NCBI RefSeq assembly: GCF_023156505.1
Contig: NZ_JALNMJ010000001.1
Span: 496,001-560,000, forward strand
DNA: 64,000 bases
Direction of reading: 5' to 3'
DNA from: Roseibium sediminicola
GTDB taxonomy: Bacteria > Pseudomonadota > Alphaproteobacteria > Rhizobiales > Stappiaceae
Each line of letters begins with the position of its first letter. Position 1 is the first letter of the stretch. Made by a program: the position numbers and the translations under genes. Shown here piece after piece: positions 45,714 through 53,645 of the stretch. The notes under the pieces were generated by a model that saw only the letters and a program-made list of their open reading frames with translations, had not been told where the DNA came from and did no database searches.

Positions 45714-46886
45714 GTGTCCAGCCTGATCGATCGCTTGAGCCCGGCCGCGCGCAAAGCGCCAGAAAGCGGCATTGTCGAAGTCTTTAATGCCGGCTGGGGG
45801 CGTGACGACCTGATTCCGCTCTGGGCGGGCGAAGGTGATCTGCCGACCCCGGATTTCATCAGCGCCGCCGCCAAGGCATCGCTGGACCGGGGGGAAACCT
45901 TCTACACCTGGCAGCGAGGCATTCCTCCGCTGCGCGAAGCGCTCGCCGAGTATCATTCCGGTCTCTACCAGCGCCCTTTCTCGTCGGACCGGTTCTATGT
46001 GACAGGCTCTGGAATGCAGGCCATTCAGCTGGCCGTTCAGGCTGTATCGGGCAGCGGCAGCGAAGTGGTGGTGCCGACGCCTGCCTGGCCGAACGTCACT
46101 GCCGCGATCGAAATCCACGGCGCCCGCGCCGTCACCGTGCCGATGCACGAGGACGAGACCGGCTGGCAGCTGCGGATCGAGGACATAGAGGCGGCAATCA
46201 CACCGCAGACCACGGCGTTGTTTCTGAATTCGCCATGCAATCCGACCGGTTGGGTGGCCGATGAAAACCTGTTGAAGGCCTTCCTTGACCTCGCCCGCCG
46301 CTATGAGCTCTGGATCATAGCCGACGAGATCTACGCGTTGTTTCATTATGGAGTGGGTGACCGCGCGCCGTCCTTCTACGACATCGCCGCGGACGACGAT
46401 CCGGTTATCTTCGTCAATTCCATGTCCAAGAACTGGGCGATGACCGGTTGGCGCGTCGGCTGGATTTCGGCGCCGCCTGCCCTTGGTCAGGTGTTCGAGA
46501 ACCTTATTCAGTATTCGACCTCCGGCGTGCCGTCCTTCATCCAATGGGGAGCTGTTGCGGCCCTGACCGAAGGGGGAGAATTCCTGGAAAGCCAGGTGGC
46601 CAGGGCACGTACGGGCCGTGAGTGTGTCCTCAACGGACTCAAGGGCTTGAACCGGGTCAACGTGCCGCCGCCGCAGGGGGCCTTCTATCTGTTCTTCTCC
46701 ATCGAAGGGGTAACCGATACGCGCCAGTTTGCACTTGATCTTGTGCGCCAGACAGGTGTAGGCCTCGCGCCCGGCACAGCCTTTGGCGCGGGCGGTGAGC
46801 ATTGTCTGCGGTTGTGCTATGCGCGCAGCCCGGACCATCTGGAAGAAGCGGTGCGGCGAATTAGCGCTTGGTTACCAGCGATTTAG
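45714..46886 (+). CDS. Pyridoxal phosphate-dependent aminotransferase (class I fold)
   Basis: A 390-residue fold-type I aminotransferase. Visible: the cofactor-contact Asn of LNSPCNPTG (about 170), DEIYALF, the Schiff-base lysine K239 in NSMSKNWAMTGWRVGW, and the carboxylate-binding Arg in LRLCYARS near the C-terminus. It begins with a GTG at 45714 behind GAGGA. The substrate (aspartate, aromatic or branched-chain amino acid) cannot be fixed from sequence. It is followed within 75 bases by fixL on the same strand, probably without functional link. Confidence 0.93.
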   Translation: MSSLIDRLSPAARKAPESGIVEVFNAGWGRDDLIPLWAGEGDLPTPDFISAAAKASLDRGETFYTWQRGIPPLREALAEYHSGLYQRPFSSDRFYVTGSGMQAIQLAVQAVSGSGSEVVVPTPAWPNVTAAIEIHGARAVTVPMHEDETGWQLRIEDIEAAITPQTTALFLNSPCNPTGWVADENLLKAFLDLARRYELWIIADEIYALFHYGVGDRAPSFYDIAADDDPVIFVNSMSKNWAMTGWRVGWISAPPALGQVFENLIQYSTSGVPSFIQWGAVAALTEGGEFLESQVARARTGRECVLNGLKGLNRVNVPPPQGAFYLFFSIEGVTDTRQFALDLVRQTGVGLAPGTAFGAGGEHCLRLCYARSPDHLEEAVRRISAWLPAI

Positions 46887-46960
46887 ACCGTCGTAGGGTT
46901 GCTGGTATACGGGAAACCCCTTAAACCTTGAATGGATGCGATTTCCATTTGGGTGCCAGG

Positions 46961-48166
46961 ATGGTCTGCGACGGCGTGATAGATCAGGATGAAGAAAATG
47001 CTGGCGTGTCGGAAGCACGCCTTGCCAGCGTTTTCGACACGGCTGCCGACGGCATGGTGGTCATCAACGACCGTGGCCAGGTGCTTGCCTTCAACAAGGC
47101 TTGCGAACGCCTATTCGGCTATGAAGCCTCCGATCTTCTGGGACGCAATGTCAGCCGGCTCATGCCCGAATATCACGCCAAAGCCCATGATCACTATGTC
47201 CAGAACTATCTGGACACCGGCGAGAAAAAGATCATCGGCATCGGCCGGGAAGTCATGGCTCGGCACAAGGACGGCAACGTGTTTCCTATCGAACTGTCGG
47301 TGGGAGAGGCGTCGACACCTTGTGGGCGCCAATTTATTGGTATCCTGCGGGATCTGCGCTCGCGCAAACAGATGGAAGACCGTCTTGCCAAGACCCAGGC
47401 CCAGCTCCTGCACATGACCCGGATCAGTGCTCTGGACGAGATGGGCGCGGCCATTGCCCATGAACTCAATCAGCCCCTGACGGCGGTGCTGCTTTATCTT
47501 CAGTCGGTGTCGCGCAAGGCAAAGGCTGAGGCCCTGCTGGATCCATTGATCCTCGAGGTGATCGACAAGGCCGTGCGAGAGGCGGAGCGGGCAGGCGAAA
47601 TCATCCAGCGCATGCGCCAGCTGGTGGAGAAAAAGGCTCCGGCGCGGCAGGTTATCGATGTTGACGACCTTGTCAGAACCTGCCTGGAAATGGCGGAACT
47701 GGGGGCTGGCGATGCCAGGACGTTCATGCAGTCCGAGATTGAACCGGACCTGCCGCCCCTGAAGGCGGACCCGGTGCAGATCCGGCAGATCCTGATCAAC
47801 CTGTTGCGCAATGCCCGCGAGGCGGTTGCCGACAGAGCGGATCGCAAGGTGGTGCTGTCTGTCTGCCGCAACGGTGACAGGCTCGAATTGCGTGTGACGG
47901 ACAATGGACCTGGGGTGCCAAAGGAGCTGGTCGACCGCCTGTTTCGCGCCTTTACCGGTGCAAAACACAGGGGCGTTGGCTTGGGGTTGGCAATTTCGCG
48001 CTCCATTGCGCAAAATCACGGAGGAGACCTGCGTCTGGAGACGGCTTCGGACGGGCAGGGAGCCTCTTTTGTATTGACCTTGCCGCTGGATCCGCCCGAC
48101 GACGAAGAGGACGGATCGCAGATGAGCAGTATGATTGCAGACAATTGGGGGAAACGGCAAAAATGA
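46961..48166 (+). CDS. fixL: Heme-PAS oxygen sensor histidine kinase FixL
   Basis: A 401-residue soluble kinase that phosphorylates FixJ when O2 is low. The PAS domain (about 18-135) has the FixL heme signature: H76 and R96 in AKAHDHYV and IIGIGREV have the same 20-residue spacing as the proximal His200 and distal Arg220 of Bradyrhizobium FixL. HisKA has H167 in AIAHELNQPL; ATPase motifs are NLLRNAREAV, DNGPGVP and GVGLGLAIS. No membrane helix is present. The start is uncertain: I use the ATG at 46961, and a TTG at 46928 is possible. It overlaps fixJ by four bases. Confidence 0.93.
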   Translation: MVCDGVIDQDEENAGVSEARLASVFDTAADGMVVINDRGQVLAFNKACERLFGYEASDLLGRNVSRLMPEYHAKAHDHYVQNYLDTGEKKIIGIGREVMARHKDGNVFPIELSVGEASTPCGRQFIGILRDLRSRKQMEDRLAKTQAQLLHMTRISALDEMGAAIAHELNQPLTAVLLYLQSVSRKAKAEALLDPLILEVIDKAVREAERAGEIIQRMRQLVEKKAPARQVIDVDDLVRTCLEMAELGAGDARTFMQSEIEPDLPPLKADPVQIRQILINLLRNAREAVADRADRKVVLSVCRNGDRLELRVTDNGPGVPKELVDRLFRAFTGAKHRGVGLGLAISRSIAQNHGGDLRLETASDGQGASFVLTLPLDPPDDEEDGSQMSSMIADNWGKRQK

Positions 48167-48771
48167 AAGCTGACGCGGAGGCCATTTATATCGTTGACGA
48201 CGATCCTGCCGTGCGCGACGCGCTGTCGGTCCTGTTCAACATGGAGGGCTATGTTGTGGAGACCTTTTCCGACGGTGACGCTTTCGTAAACTCAGCGCAA
48301 AAGTCCGTTCCCGCCTGCGTCATGCTGGATGTGCACATGCCGGGGCGCTCCGGGATCGAGATCCTGAAAGCACTCAACGCGGAAAACTATCCGGCGCCGA
48401 TCTTCATCATTTCAGGGCAGGGCGATATTCCGATGGCCGTCGAAGCCATCCGCAACGGTGCCTTCGATTTTGTCGAAAAACCGTTCTCCGCGGAAACGGT
48501 TCTCGAACGGGTCCGGGAAAGCATCGCGCTGTCCAGGCGGCAAAACGAGGCCACGGCCGCGACTTTCCAGGGAGCGGACCTTCTGACGCGCCGTGAACTG
48601 GAAGTCCTGAAGGAAATAACGGACGGCGCCTCCAACAAGGAAGCCGGGCGCACGCTCGGCATCAGTCCCAGGACCGTGGAGGTGCACCGGGCCCGGATCA
48701 TGGAAAAACTCGGTGCCCGCAATGCGGCGGATCTGGTCCGTATTGTATTGGGACATCCGGCGGGCGGTTAA
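48163..48771 (+). CDS. fixJ: Two-component response regulator FixJ
   Basis: A 202-residue activator. The receiver (about 6-122) has the acidic triad of IVDDDP, the phospho-acceptor D56 in VMLDVHMPGRSG and K106 in FVEKPFS. The LuxR-type HTH (about 138-198) reads LTRRELEVLKEITDGASNK and ISPRTVEVHRARIMEKL. Phosphorylated by FixL at low O2, it activates fixK. The ATG at 48163 is chosen for its GGGGGAA ribosome site and because ATGA overlaps the fixL stop; an upstream ATG at 48145 is less likely. Confidence 0.95.
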   Translation: MKADAEAIYIVDDDPAVRDALSVLFNMEGYVVETFSDGDAFVNSAQKSVPACVMLDVHMPGRSGIEILKALNAENYPAPIFIISGQGDIPMAVEAIRNGAFDFVEKPFSAETVLERVRESIALSRRQNEATAATFQGADLLTRRELEVLKEITDGASNKEAGRTLGISPRTVEVHRARIMEKLGARNAADLVRIVLGHPAGG

Positions 48772-48807
48772 GACTGCCCATTTTTTCGATCAGTCGGTGC
48801 CGCCTGG

Positions 48808-48815
48808 ATACGTAG
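48808..48815. promoter_or_regulatory. Possible FixJ-type site
   Basis: ATACGTAG matches seven of eight bases of the GTAMGTAG box reported for FixJ. It lies in the AT-rich leader of the lone receiver gene, 100 bases before its start. Short and unproven. Confidence 0.3.
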
Positions 48816-48914
48816 TTATTCGAAAACGTATTTATGCGTACATATACCAAGTGGAATTCGGCATATATTTGATCGAGGTCTGGCAATACCGCCCGGCTTT
48901 GAGGATTGACGTTC

Positions 48915-49256
48915 GTGTTCGTTCATATTGTCGAAGATGATGCGGCCGTAGCCGATGCGCTGGCGATTGCGCTGGAGGATCTCGACCACCGTCCGGTGAC
49001 GTATCGGGACGGTGAAACTTTCCTGGCTGCCGCTAACCCCTCGGCCGAGGACTGGGTCATTGTTGATCTTGGCCTGCCGGGCAAATGCGGCACCGAAGTC
49101 GTAATAGAGCTGATGAATCGCGCGAATCCGCCGGGAATCGTTGCCATCTCCGGCAAGTCGCGCACCAGTCTGCTGCGGCAATTGCGGGATCTGCCCGACC
49201 TCAGAGTGTTGCGCAAACCGCTGTCGATCGAAATGCTGACCGCGGCGATGGCCTGA
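48915..49256 (+). CDS. Single-domain response regulator next to fixLJ
   Basis: A 113-residue receiver with no output domain. The acidic pair is E7-D8-D9, the phospho-acceptor D51 in VIVDLGLPGKCG, and the conserved Lys is K101 in VLRKPLS, so it should accept phosphate. I start at the GTG at 48915, ten bases after GAGG; a TTG at 48906 would sit directly on that site. Its position beside fixLJ recalls Caulobacter FixT, a single-domain receiver that inhibits FixL, but it has only one cysteine (C58) and cannot carry the FixT-type iron-sulfur cluster. A phosphate sink or FixL brake is the best inference. Confidence 0.85.
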   Translation: MFVHIVEDDAAVADALAIALEDLDHRPVTYRDGETFLAAANPSAEDWVIVDLGLPGKCGTEVVIELMNRANPPGIVAISGKSRTSLLRQLRDLPDLRVLRKPLSIEMLTAAMA

Positions 49257-49491
49257 CTGAGGGCGGGTCGCGAACTGCGTCCATACAACTCATCAGTAGT
49301 TCCTCTTACGCAGTCGACCGAATTTCCCCCTTCAAGTGAGGAGACTAGAGTTCACCTAGAAAGCTGCGGAGCGTCGGACGGGGCGCTCACTGCTACTGAC
49401 ATTCTTCCCAACGCGTGGACGATTGAGCGTTCGGGGGAATTCTGCGGCTTTGCCGCAATCTAGTGCCGTGCATTTGCACGAAGGAGGGACT
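49257..49491. other. fixK promoter and leader region
   Basis: A 235-base gap. No TTGAT-N4-ATCAA box is visible, so autoregulation through a classical FixK site is not indicated. A perfect palindrome abuts the ribosome site at its right end. Confidence 0.5.
49467..49480. promoter_or_regulatory. Palindrome adjoining the fixK ribosome-binding site
   Basis: CGTGCATTTGCACG: perfect 6-base arms around TT, ending one base before AAGGAGG. It could be an operator or a small RNA hairpin that affects fixK translation. Confidence 0.5.
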
Positions 49492-50205
49492 ATGGCTTAT
49501 TTCGACGCGGGCACCCCGGGCCAGGGCGCAGGTGCAAGACTTCAAGGTGTACCGCTTTGCACTTCCGGCAAGACTTCATTTTCTGATTTCGGTGGCAAGG
49601 CCGCCCGGTTTGAGACCCATGCCGTCATCTACTACGAGGGCGACCCGGCCAAGCGGCTCTACGAGCTCGTCAAGGGATCGGTGATGCTCTACAAGCTGCT
49701 GCCCGACGGCCGCCGTCAGGTGGTCGAGGTTCTGCGGCCGGGGGATATTTTCGGTCTCGCAGGCGGCGAAGAAAACGATTGCACAGCCGAAACGCTGACC
49801 GATGCGGAAGTGCAGGAAATCGAGCTGCGCCATGTCGAGAAATCCGATGAATTGCAGCGTACGCTGACCAAATGCCTCACCAACCAGATGCGTGTTCTGC
49901 ACGAGCATGCCGTGCTGCTCGGCCGCAAATCCGCTGTTGAGCGGGTGGCAAGCTTCCTGATGCACCTGGTGCCCGAACGCGGTGGTGTTGGCTGTGTCGG
50001 TCCGAGCGATGACAGCGACGACGGCTTTGATCTGCAGCTGCACATGACCCGACAGGAAATCGCCGACTATCTCGGCCTCACCATCGAGACCGTCAGCCGG
50101 GTGGTTTCCGATCTGAAACGCCGCGGCGTGATCCGGGTCGACAAGGCAGACAAGATCCATCTCAACAAGGTCTGCAGCCTGTGCCAGATGACCGGCATGC
50201 ACTGA
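49492..50205 (+). CDS. fixK: Crp/Fnr-family regulator, FixK-like
   Basis: A 237-residue regulator starting at an ATG seven bases behind a full AAGGAGG site. The cyclic-nucleotide-binding-like β-barrel covers about 30-140 (VIYYEGDPAKRLYELVKGSVMLY, LRPGDIFGLAG), a dimer helix about 125-155 and the HTH about 170-225, with MTRQEIADYLGLTIETVSRVVSDL as recognition unit; the E-T-V-S-R contacts predict TTGAT-N4-ATCAA as target. It lacks the N-terminal four-cysteine cluster of FNR/FnrN, so O2 sensing should come from FixLJ. It ends in an unusual C228-x2-C231 pair. Confidence 0.9.
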   Translation: MAYFDAGTPGQGAGARLQGVPLCTSGKTSFSDFGGKAARFETHAVIYYEGDPAKRLYELVKGSVMLYKLLPDGRRQVVEVLRPGDIFGLAGGEENDCTAETLTDAEVQEIELRHVEKSDELQRTLTKCLTNQMRVLHEHAVLLGRKSAVERVASFLMHLVPERGGVGCVGPSDDSDDGFDLQLHMTRQEIADYLGLTIETVSRVVSDLKRRGVIRVDKADKIHLNKVCSLCQMTGMH

Positions 50206-50235
50206 CCCGCCGAGAGAGTTTCCAGATTAATCGCA

Positions 50236-50260
50236 GGGTCGCGTTTTCGCGACCCTTTTT
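50236..50260 (+). terminator. Rho-independent terminator of fixK
   Basis: GGGTCGCG-TTTT-CGCGACCC followed by TTTTT, 30 bases after the fixK stop and just before the end of the convergent hemN gene. Confidence 0.93.
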
Positions 50261-50275
50261 CGCGTCCCTTGCCGG

Positions 50276-51640
50276 TCACACCGCCGCCGAGTGGCGCGCC
50301 TTGCCCTGTGCCAGATAAGCGTCGAAGGCAGCCGCGGCGAGGCGCACATAGGGACGTCCGGCCTCCGTTACCAGGACCCTGGCATTGTCGTTGCTGCCGG
50401 TCTCCAGTCGCACCAGACCGTCCTGGGCCAGATCGCCAAGCACGGCGAGTGCATCCTGCAGGTGATCGGGTGTCAGGCCATAGGATTTGCACACCGGGGT
50501 CAGGTCGCATTCGTAACTGGTCATGATCTCCTCGATGATCCGGCCACGCAGGCGGTCATCGGTGGAAAGGGCAAGACCCTTGGACACGGGCAATTGCCCG
50601 GCTTCGACCGCGCGGCGCCAATTGCCAACATCCGGCATGTTCTGGACAAATCCGGAAGAGAGCTTGCCGATGGAGGAGACGCCGAAGCCGATCAGCTGGT
50701 CGCCCTGGTCGGTGGTGTAGCCTTGGAAATTCCGCTTGAGCGACCCATCCCGGAGTGCGACCGCCATGCTGTCGTCGGGCCGGGCAAAATGATCCAGGCC
50801 GATGGCGACATAACCTGCCTTGAGCAGCTCTGCGCGCGCCAGATCGGCCAGTTCGAGCCGCTCGGCGGCCGACGGCAGGGTGCTCTCGTCGATCAGCCGC
50901 TGGTGTTTGCGCATCCAGGGCACATGAGCATAGCCGAACAGGGCGATCCGGCCCGGCGACAGCGACAGGGTCTTTTCGACGCTGTCCAGAATGGTCGCAG
51001 GTGTCTGGCCCGGCAGGCCGTACATCAGATCGAAATTGAGCGCGGTGAGGCCCGCTCCCCGCAGATGGGCGGCGGCGCGCGCCACCGTCTCATAGGGTTG
51101 CACCCGGCCGATGGCCTTTTGCACGTCCGGATCGAAATCCTGCACGCCGAGGCTGGCCCGGTTGACGCCAATCATTGCCAGCGTCTCGGCAAGTTCCGCG
51201 CTGACAAGGCGCGGATCGAGTTCGATCGCGTGTTCCAGATCCTCTGCCAGGTCAAAATGCACCCGCATCAGGCCGGCGAGGTCGATCAGGCTCTGCCGCG
51301 GCAGCAGGCTCGGTGTGCCTCCGCCCCAGTGGATATGGCGGACTGGCCCAGCGTCTGTCAGGTGCCCGGCAACCAGGCTGATTTCGGCGCCGAGTGTCGC
51401 TGCATAGGCTTTCAGTGGCGCATCCTGGCGCGTTGCCTTGGTGTGGCAGCCGCAATAATGGCAAAGCTCCCGGCAATAGGGCACATGCAGATAGAGCGAC
51501 AGCGTGTCATCCGGCGTAACGGCGCTCAGCCAGTTGGCATAGGTCGCCGCCGTGACGCCGTCATGAAAATGCGGCGCGGTCGGGTAGCTGGTGTAGCGCG
51601 GTACATTGCGCATGGCGTGGGAGAGCGGATCTTTCATCAT
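50276..51640 (-). CDS. hemN: Oxygen-independent coproporphyrinogen III oxidase
   Basis: A 454-residue radical SAM enzyme that decarboxylates coproporphyrinogen III to protoporphyrinogen IX without O2, supplying heme for the cbb3 oxidase. The cluster motif is YCRELCHYCGC (C56, C60, C63, plus C65, the HemN-specific fourth Cys), then HWGGGTPSLL, the SAM-binding GVQDFDPDVQKAIGR, and DLMYGLPGQT. The PRYTSYPTAPHF entry near residue 15 is typical of true HemN. No ribosome site precedes the ATG at 51640. A FixK/FNR-type box is centred about 41 bases upstream, which suggests a leaderless message. Confidence 0.95.
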   Translation of the reverse strand: MMKDPLSHAMRNVPRYTSYPTAPHFHDGVTAATYANWLSAVTPDDTLSLYLHVPYCRELCHYCGCHTKATRQDAPLKAYAATLGAEISLVAGHLTDAGPVRHIHWGGGTPSLLPRQSLIDLAGLMRVHFDLAEDLEHAIELDPRLVSAELAETLAMIGVNRASLGVQDFDPDVQKAIGRVQPYETVARAAAHLRGAGLTALNFDLMYGLPGQTPATILDSVEKTLSLSPGRIALFGYAHVPWMRKHQRLIDESTLPSAAERLELADLARAELLKAGYVAIGLDHFARPDDSMAVALRDGSLKRNFQGYTTDQGDQLIGFGVSSIGKLSSGFVQNMPDVGNWRRAVEAGQLPVSKGLALSTDDRLRGRIIEEIMTSYECDLTPVCKSYGLTPDHLQDALAVLGDLAQDGLVRLETGSNDNARVLVTEAGRPYVRLAAAAFDAYLAQGKARHSAAV

Positions 51641-51674
51641 GGCGTCATCTAAGCCATGGCCGTTTCACGCCGCC

Positions 51675-51688
51675 TTGATATTGCTCAA
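51675..51688. promoter_or_regulatory. FixK/FNR-type box upstream of hemN
   Basis: TTGAT-ATTG-CTCAA matches nine of ten conserved bases of TTGAT-N4-ATCAA. It lies 35 bases upstream of the leftward hemN ATG and 43 bases upstream of the rightward GST start. The anaerobic role of hemN makes it the likely target. Confidence 0.75.
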
Positions 51689-51730
51689 GGCCGGTCGCAA
51701 GTGCCGAAAAGAAGGAAAGGACCGTCAACC

Positions 51731-52480
51731 GTGAACCAGTGCCCACCTGCAGGTGACCGTCAGCTTTCCAGTGAAGCCGCCGTGGCGCGCTACCGACTGC
51801 ACGGCTCGCCCGACAGCGCCAATCTTGTGGTGCGCATGGTTCTGGAGGAACTCGGCGTGGCCTATGATTATGTTCCCGTGGACCGGCTGACCTCGCAACA
51901 GAAATCGGAAGCCTATCGCCGGCTCAACCCGCAGGGACTGATCCCGGTTCTGGAAGTGCCCGGGCAGGATGCGCCACTATTCGAGACCGGAGCGATTCTT
52001 CTTTATCTCGCCGACCGGCATGGGGCGTTGGCGCCGGAGAAGACCTCGTCTGCTCGTGGCCGTTATCTGAAATGGCTGTTTTTCCTGTCGAACACGTTGC
52101 ATTCGGATCTGCGCATTTCCTTCAAGGTCGGGCGTTATCTGCCCGATGAAACAAGGCACCAGTTGTTCGCCGACACGCTGCTCGAACGAATCTCCGCCGG
52201 GTTCCTGCATCTGGAGGCGGAGCTTGAAACCACAGGCGGTCCCTGGTTGCTGGGACCGGACTTCACCGTCGCTGACATTTATCTCGCCGCCTGCGCGCGC
52301 TGGACCCAGATTTACGGCAACAAGGGCAAGTGGGATCTTTCCGGGACACCGCGTCTGCGCGCCCTGTGCGCATCGCTTGAAACGCGGCCCGCCATCCGCC
52401 GCGCCTGTGACCAGGAGCTGATCGAAGGCTTGCCCTTCACACAGCCGAAACCGGTCAGCCTCCCGGGCGTCACGGGCTAG
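51731..52480 (+). CDS. Glutathione S-transferase family protein
   Basis: A 249-residue protein. After a ~20-residue leader, the thioredoxin-like domain runs about 20-98 (RLHGSPDSANLVVRMVLEELG; GLIPVLEVPGQDAPLFETGAILLYLADR with the GSH-binding E-T pair) and the helical domain about 105-230 (GPDFTVADIYLAACARW). The GTG at 51731 is chosen for its AGGA site nine bases upstream. It is divergent from hemN, sharing the region with the FixK-type box. Substrate unknown. Confidence 0.88.
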   Translation: MNQCPPAGDRQLSSEAAVARYRLHGSPDSANLVVRMVLEELGVAYDYVPVDRLTSQQKSEAYRRLNPQGLIPVLEVPGQDAPLFETGAILLYLADRHGALAPEKTSSARGRYLKWLFFLSNTLHSDLRISFKVGRYLPDETRHQLFADTLLERISAGFLHLEAELETTGGPWLLGPDFTVADIYLAACARWTQIYGNKGKWDLSGTPRLRALCASLETRPAIRRACDQELIEGLPFTQPKPVSLPGVTG

Positions 52481-52482
52481 CA

Positions 52483-52517
52483 TTGATTAAATTGATCATG
52501 TTGATCCATGCAATCAA
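52483..52517. repeat. Phased TTGAT repeats with an inverted ATCAA
   Basis: TTGAT occurs at 52483, 52492 and 52501, exactly nine bases apart, and is followed by ATCAA at 52513-52517. It lies between the GST stop and the AbrB start. It resembles half-sites of a FixK/FNR or other dimer arranged in series, but no pair has the 4-base FNR spacing. Confidence 0.5.
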
Positions 52518-52553
52518 TCATGAGAAGTCGTAAAGACGGCGATATAGCACCGG

Positions 52554-53639
52554 ATGTCTGTAGATGATATCCGGTTGCTCATGACACTTTCTTCCTTTCA
52601 GGCTGATGCTGCCCGCCTGGGCCTGACGCTTGTCATTGCCGCCTTTGGCGGGGCGGTCTTTCACTGGTTGGGCCTGCCGGCCGCCTGGCTCTCCGGAGCG
52701 ATGGTGTTCGTCGCCGTTGCGACACTGGCAGGCGCGCCAACCCTGTTGCCGAACCGGCTGCGCGATGCGCTCTTCGTTGCGATCGGCATCTCCATGGGGG
52801 CGGGCGTGCGACCGGATGTGGTCGAACGGGTCGGCGAATGGCCGTTCTCCATGGCGCTGTTGGTGGTGGTCGTCGTCTGCGTCACCCTTGTCGGTTACAT
52901 GGTGCTGCATTTCGGCGCCAAGTGGTCGCGGGAAACGGCCTATTTCGGCGCGATCCCGGGCGCGCTGTCCTATGTGATCGCGCTCGCGACCGACCGTGGT
53001 GCCGACTTGCCCCGCATAGCTTCCAGCCAATCGCTGCGCCTGTTCGTTCTGGTGGCCATTCTGCCCTTCGCGGTCGTGTCCTCCAGTGGCGGGATCCATG
53101 GGGATGGAGGCGCGCCGCTCGTCTCCAGCTTGCGGGAAATCCTGATCGGCGTGCCCCTGTGCCTCGTGGCAAGTTGGCTTGCGGTCAAGCTCCGCGTTCC
53201 GGGCGGCTGGATGACCGGGGCATTTTTCATGAGTGCCGGGCTGAATGCCTCCGGACTGCTGACACTGGTGCTGCCGCAATATGTGGTGGTGCCGTGTTTC
53301 GTGATGATGGGAGCTATGATCGGTTGCCGGTTCGCCAACATGACACTGCGCCAGTTCCTGAGCGTGCTCGGTGCATCGCTAGCCGCCTTCTCCGCCGCGT
53401 TCCTGACATCGATCGCCGGCGCGCTGCTGGTCTCGAACCTGGTCGACATCCCGTTCGGCCAGGCGCTGCTCGCTTATGCGCCAGGCGGATTGGAGGTAAT
53501 GACGCTGCTTGCCTTCATGCTGGATCTCGACCCAGCCTTCGTCGCCGCCCACCAGATCGCCCGCTTCACGGGCATGGTCCTGCTCCTACCCTTCGTCACG
53601 GGGCTGGTGCTTGGGCGGCGGCAAACCGAAGAGCAATAA
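52554..53639 (+). CDS. AbrB family membrane protein (putative ammonia monooxygenase/transporter)
   Basis: A 361-residue inner-membrane protein with about ten helices in two repeats, each with the AbrB pattern (LGLPAAWLSGAMVFVAV at about 42 and LRVPGGWMTGAFFMSAGL at about 215), and a late YAPGGLEVMTLLAFMLDLDPAFVAAHQIARF. The family was once named ammonia monooxygenase, but is now viewed as a transporter or regulator of envelope function. No clear ribosome site fits the ATG at 52554; the next ATG, at 52581, is also possible. The 3' end converges on the SHMT-like gene six bases away. Confidence 0.88.
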   Translation: MSVDDIRLLMTLSSFQADAARLGLTLVIAAFGGAVFHWLGLPAAWLSGAMVFVAVATLAGAPTLLPNRLRDALFVAIGISMGAGVRPDVVERVGEWPFSMALLVVVVVCVTLVGYMVLHFGAKWSRETAYFGAIPGALSYVIALATDRGADLPRIASSQSLRLFVLVAILPFAVVSSSGGIHGDGGAPLVSSLREILIGVPLCLVASWLAVKLRVPGGWMTGAFFMSAGLNASGLLTLVLPQYVVVPCFVMMGAMIGCRFANMTLRQFLSVLGASLAAFSAAFLTSIAGALLVSNLVDIPFGQALLAYAPGGLEVMTLLAFMLDLDPAFVAAHQIARFTGMVLLLPFVTGLVLGRRQTEEQ

Positions 53640-53645
53640 GCCCCA

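Noticed and set aside
44146-45726. A 526-codon plus-strand open frame opposite the CrbS-like kinase
   Set aside because: Asp/Arg/Gln-rich shadow of a membrane-protein coding region.
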